Positions 7,067 to 8,956 of a DNA stretch of 8,956 nt are shown piece after piece. This DNA is from Tannerella sp. (lineage in GTDB: Bacteria; Bacteroidota; Bacteroidia; Bacteroidales; Tannerellaceae). The notes below the pieces were generated by a model that did not search any database, was not told the DNA's origin, and worked only from the letters and a program-made list of their open reading frames with translations. Within the stretch, counting starts at the first letter, position 1. Each line of letters starts with the position of its first letter. The stretch lies in NCBI GenBank assembly GCA_031269635.1, contig JAISYY010000259.1, forward strand, positions 1 to 8,956, written 5' to 3'. Both the position numbers and the translations under genes were made by a program.

Positions 7067-7670
7067 ATTCATATCCTTCGTTTAAAAGCCATTCGATGGA
7101 TTTCGGAAGGGCTTCTTCGATTCGTCCGATAGCTTTCAACGAGTCATGAAAAACGATGATCGAACCGTTGCGCGTATATCGTTTCACATTGTTAAAGACA
7201 CCTTTGGCTGTCATGTGCGGGCTATAATCGCGGGTTACCACATCCCACATAATTATCTTAAAGAGTTTACGCAATCTTAATACTTGCGAAAAACGCATGT
7301 GCCCGTGCGGGGGCCGGAATAAATCGCTGTCAATGTATTTGGATGCTTCCGCAATATTGCGGATATAATTTTTTGACATGAACTGTATTCCCTGTATATG
7401 ATTAAATGTGTGATTGCCGGTGTGATGACCGCGTTCCGTCAACATGCGGTACAGTTCGGGATATTTACACACATTTTCCCCAACACAAAAGAACGTGGCT
7501 TTTATCCCGTATTTGTCAAGCGTATCAAGAATCCATGGCGTCATTTCCGGGATAGGGCCGTCATCGAAAGTCAGGTATACGCTTTTTTTCTGTCCTTTTG
7601 GCGAAGGTATTCGCCAAAAGGAACCCGGAAAACACCAGCGGTAAATCCGTGGAGGTTGTTCGATCAACAT
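7047..7670 (-). CDS. NodB-domain polysaccharide deacetylase family protein
   Basis: A carbohydrate esterase family 4 enzyme predicted to remove N- or O-acetyl groups from a glycan, using a divalent metal. All motifs are visible in 207 residues: TFDDGP (34-39; Asp36 probable base, Asp37 metal ligand), HTFNH (87-91; His87 and His91 metal ligands), RPPHG (119-123), WDVVTRD (142-148) and VFHDS (173-177; His175 probable general acid). There is no signal peptide or membrane segment, so it is probably cytosolic and unlikely to act on assembled peptidoglycan; a nucleotide- or lipid-linked sugar intermediate is more plausible (inference). The ATG is 6 bases after the stop of the DUF2723 gene, so co-translation is likely. 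Codons 17-26 coincide exactly with a perfect inverted repeat. The stop lies inside the convergent yqaA gene. Confidence 0.93.
   Translation of the reverse strand: MLIEQPPRIYRWCFPGSFWRIPSPKGQKKSVYLTFDDGPIPEMTPWILDTLDKYGIKATFFCVGENVCKYPELYRMLTERGHHTGNHTFNHIQGIQFMSKNYIRNIAEASKYIDSDLFRPPHGHMRFSQVLRLRKLFKIIMWDVVTRDYSPHMTAKGVFNNVKRYTRNGSIIVFHDSLKAIGRIEEALPKSIEWLLNEGYEFRLLQP
7593..7622. repeat. Perfect 13-bp inverted repeat with 4-base loop inside the deacetylase gene
   Basis: The arms at 7593-7605 (TCCTTTTGGCGAA) and 7610-7622 are exact reverse complements around the loop GGTA (plus strand). On the minus-strand mRNA this forms a strong hairpin 49-78 bases after the ATG. It fills codons 17-26 in frame and encodes SFWRIPSPKG. 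A run of seven A follows three bases after it in the mRNA, not U, so it is not an intrinsic terminator for that gene. Read on the plus strand, the T run precedes the stem, so it does not terminate transcription in that direction either. Confidence 0.9.
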
Positions 7671-7676
7671 CGTTTA

Positions 7677-8956
7677 TTACTTCTTTTGACTTGAATCAAG
7701 TTGCAAAGAATATTTGTTGAACCGCTCAACATACGATTGAGCAAATTCTTTGTCATATTGTAAGCTGATTGACAGAATGTCCCTCATTACTGCCAGGTTA
7801 TAGTTTATATTTCGCAGGAACGATTCGCGTTGCGACGGTTTGAGGCGAAGCATCCAGTCAACCTCGATCATACATCTTTCTACCATTTTCGCTGTGATAA
7901 ATTTAGCCTTTTCTATCTCTCCCAGAGAAAAATAAAGTCTGGCTATCGGATAAACGGAAATGTCGTAAGGAATGTTTTCTTCGGGCATCACTTCCATGCA
8001 ACGGTCGAGCACTTTAAGCGCACTGTCACGTTTCTCTTCTTTCATAAGCGTTTCGGCAAGATCGGCAAATAATACCTGACGGTATGATTTGCACATCCTC
8101 ATGGTGTTTTCTTCGAGATAGACGCCCGGTTTATCAATCCCGCCCCATTTGAATTTGTTCATGATATTGTCATACATTTTCCTTGTGTTAATGGGAATAT
8201 CATGTTCCGTCGTATTCATGGGCACTAACTGGAAGGCAAGTCCTGTTTTTTGTATGTTATTGCCGGCATAACCGTAGAGGTATCCCGGTATGGAAGATGC
8301 ATAATAAATCGGGCGCTCCCATTTGTTCGTATTGATCATATCCATCGTAATCACTTCCACCTTCGTAAGATGATTTTTTCCTCCAAAATCGAAGATCATT
8401 TCCTTTTCGATATAAGGTTCATATTCTTTATTTACGGTTTTATTTTTCACGATGTTGGCCGAATCTATGCGAAGCACGAATTTGGAAGAAGGTATATAGT
8501 CAATCTTCGTATCCCCGTATGGATATTTATGCCTGTCGTCATCGCTTTTTATAAAGTTGAGGGCCGTGCTTATGCCGATGGGTTTGGGATGCTCATCCGG
8601 GGATATTATATAAATCGCCTCGCGTTTGCCCTGCAGATAATCTTTATGAGTCCATGATATCGGCAAGGGATCGGAGTTGTAAGCCTGGCGTTTCATCTGG
8701 TTAATGTACCAGTCTGTCTGGAGATAGCTGGTGTTGCATACGCGTACATCCGTGCGGGCGCCTTCGACCTCCTGCACATACCATAACGGGAAGGTGTCGT
8801 TATCTCCGTGCGTAAATATAATTGCGTTGGGGTCGCACGATTCGAGGTAGTTGCGGCCGAAATCACGCGCAACATAGCGTCCCGAGCGGTCATGGTCGTC
8901 CCACGTCTGAGAGGCCATTTGCAACGGCACAAGAAGGCATATCAGCGATGCCGCCG
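7677..8956 (-). CDS. DUF2723 family protein (predicted membrane glycosyltransferase), C-terminal part
   Basis: Partial gene: the frame is open to the window edge, and full-length relatives are roughly 1,000-1,150 residues, so only the last ~425 are here. DUF2723 proteins have a multi-pass N-terminal half resembling GT-C (PMT-like) glycosyltransferases and are proposed to work in glycan or protein O-glycosylation. The visible part begins with the end of a hydrophobic segment (ASLICLLVPL), then WDDHDRSGRYVARDF and GDNDTFPLW (visible residues 50-58), typical of the soluble domain after the last membrane helix. Near visible residues 290-350 it has helical TPR-like sequence (ALKVLDRCMEVMP, ARLYFSLGEIEKAK). 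The catalytic membrane half is outside the window. A GTG at 8930 could be mistaken for a start, but the homology-like sequence continues across it. The deacetylase follows 6 bases after its stop. Confidence 0.88.
   Translation of the reverse strand, partial: AASLICLLVPLQMASQTWDDHDRSGRYVARDFGRNYLESCDPNAIIFTHGDNDTFPLWYVQEVEGARTDVRVCNTSYLQTDWYINQMKRQAYNSDPLPISWTHKDYLQGKREAIYIISPDEHPKPIGISTALNFIKSDDDRHKYPYGDTKIDYIPSSKFVLRIDSANIVKNKTVNKEYEPYIEKEMIFDFGGKNHLTKVEVITMDMINTNKWERPIYYASSIPGYLYGYAGNNIQKTGLAFQLVPMNTTEHDIPINTRKMYDNIMNKFKWGGIDKPGVYLEENTMRMCKSYRQVLFADLAETLMKEEKRDSALKVLDRCMEVMPEENIPYDISVYPIARLYFSLGEIEKAKFITAKMVERCMIEVDWMLRLKPSQRESFLRNINYNLAVMRDILSISLQYDKEFAQSYVERFNKYSLQLDSSQKK

Noticed and set aside
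7583..7622. Hairpin plus homopolymer as an intrinsic terminator or a programmed frameshift site
   Set aside because: In the minus-strand mRNA the run after the hairpin is A7, not U. In the plus direction the T run comes before the stem. For -1 frameshifting the slippery heptamer is out of register (g aaa aaa) and the hairpin lies upstream instead of downstream; the single frame already encodes the full enzyme.
8928..8930. GTG as the start of the minus-strand DUF2723 gene
   Set aside because: The reading frame continues upstream to the window edge with a hydrophobic stretch expected in the full-length protein, so this is an internal valine codon of a truncated view.

Overview
The window looks like chromosomal DNA from a member of the order Bacteroidales, probably near the Porphyromonas/Parabacteroides/Tannerella side. 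Three things point there. A perfect Bacteroidetes-type -7 box (TAnnTTTG) precedes the first gene. Start codons sit in A/T-rich leaders without strong Shine-Dalgarno sequences. The gene families (collagen-like small lipoprotein, PtpA-type prolyl tripeptidyl peptidase, C-terminal part of a DUF2723 glycosyltransferase) are typical of that group. No RNA gene, CRISPR array, insertion sequence or phage gene is visible. Coding density is very high: the largest gap is 50 bases, so there is no gene-free stretch to describe.

The left three quarters (1-7066) is a run of six plus-strand genes. They are a collagen-like lipoprotein, a THUMP/UPF0020 RNA methyltransferase of RlmL type with a long basic tail, a secreted S9B peptidase matching PtpA, purD, a polytopic membrane protein of unknown role (possibly DUF6427-like), and a small YqaA/DedA-family membrane protein. 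The spacings run from 0 bases (TAAATG between the first two genes) through gaps of 39-50 bases to a 13-base overlap between the last two. This suggests one or two transcription units, with weak candidate promoters before purD and before the membrane protein.

The right quarter (7047-8956) lies on the minus strand. The C-terminal ~425 residues of a DUF2723 protein (predicted polytopic glycosyltransferase) run in from the right edge. Six bases after its stop comes a small NodB-type polysaccharide deacetylase without a signal peptide. The two look co-transcribed and may belong to one glycan or protein-glycosylation pathway. The deacetylase and the YqaA gene converge and overlap by 20 bases, with no room for an ordinary terminator between them.

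Most of the window is conserved housekeeping and envelope content, and I do not see a clearly new biological system. The best second-look items are a perfect 13-bp inverted repeat with a 4-base loop that fills exactly ten in-frame codons near the start of the deacetylase gene, the pairing of a cytosolic deacetylase with a DUF2723 glycosyltransferase, and the unknown membrane protein linked to purD.
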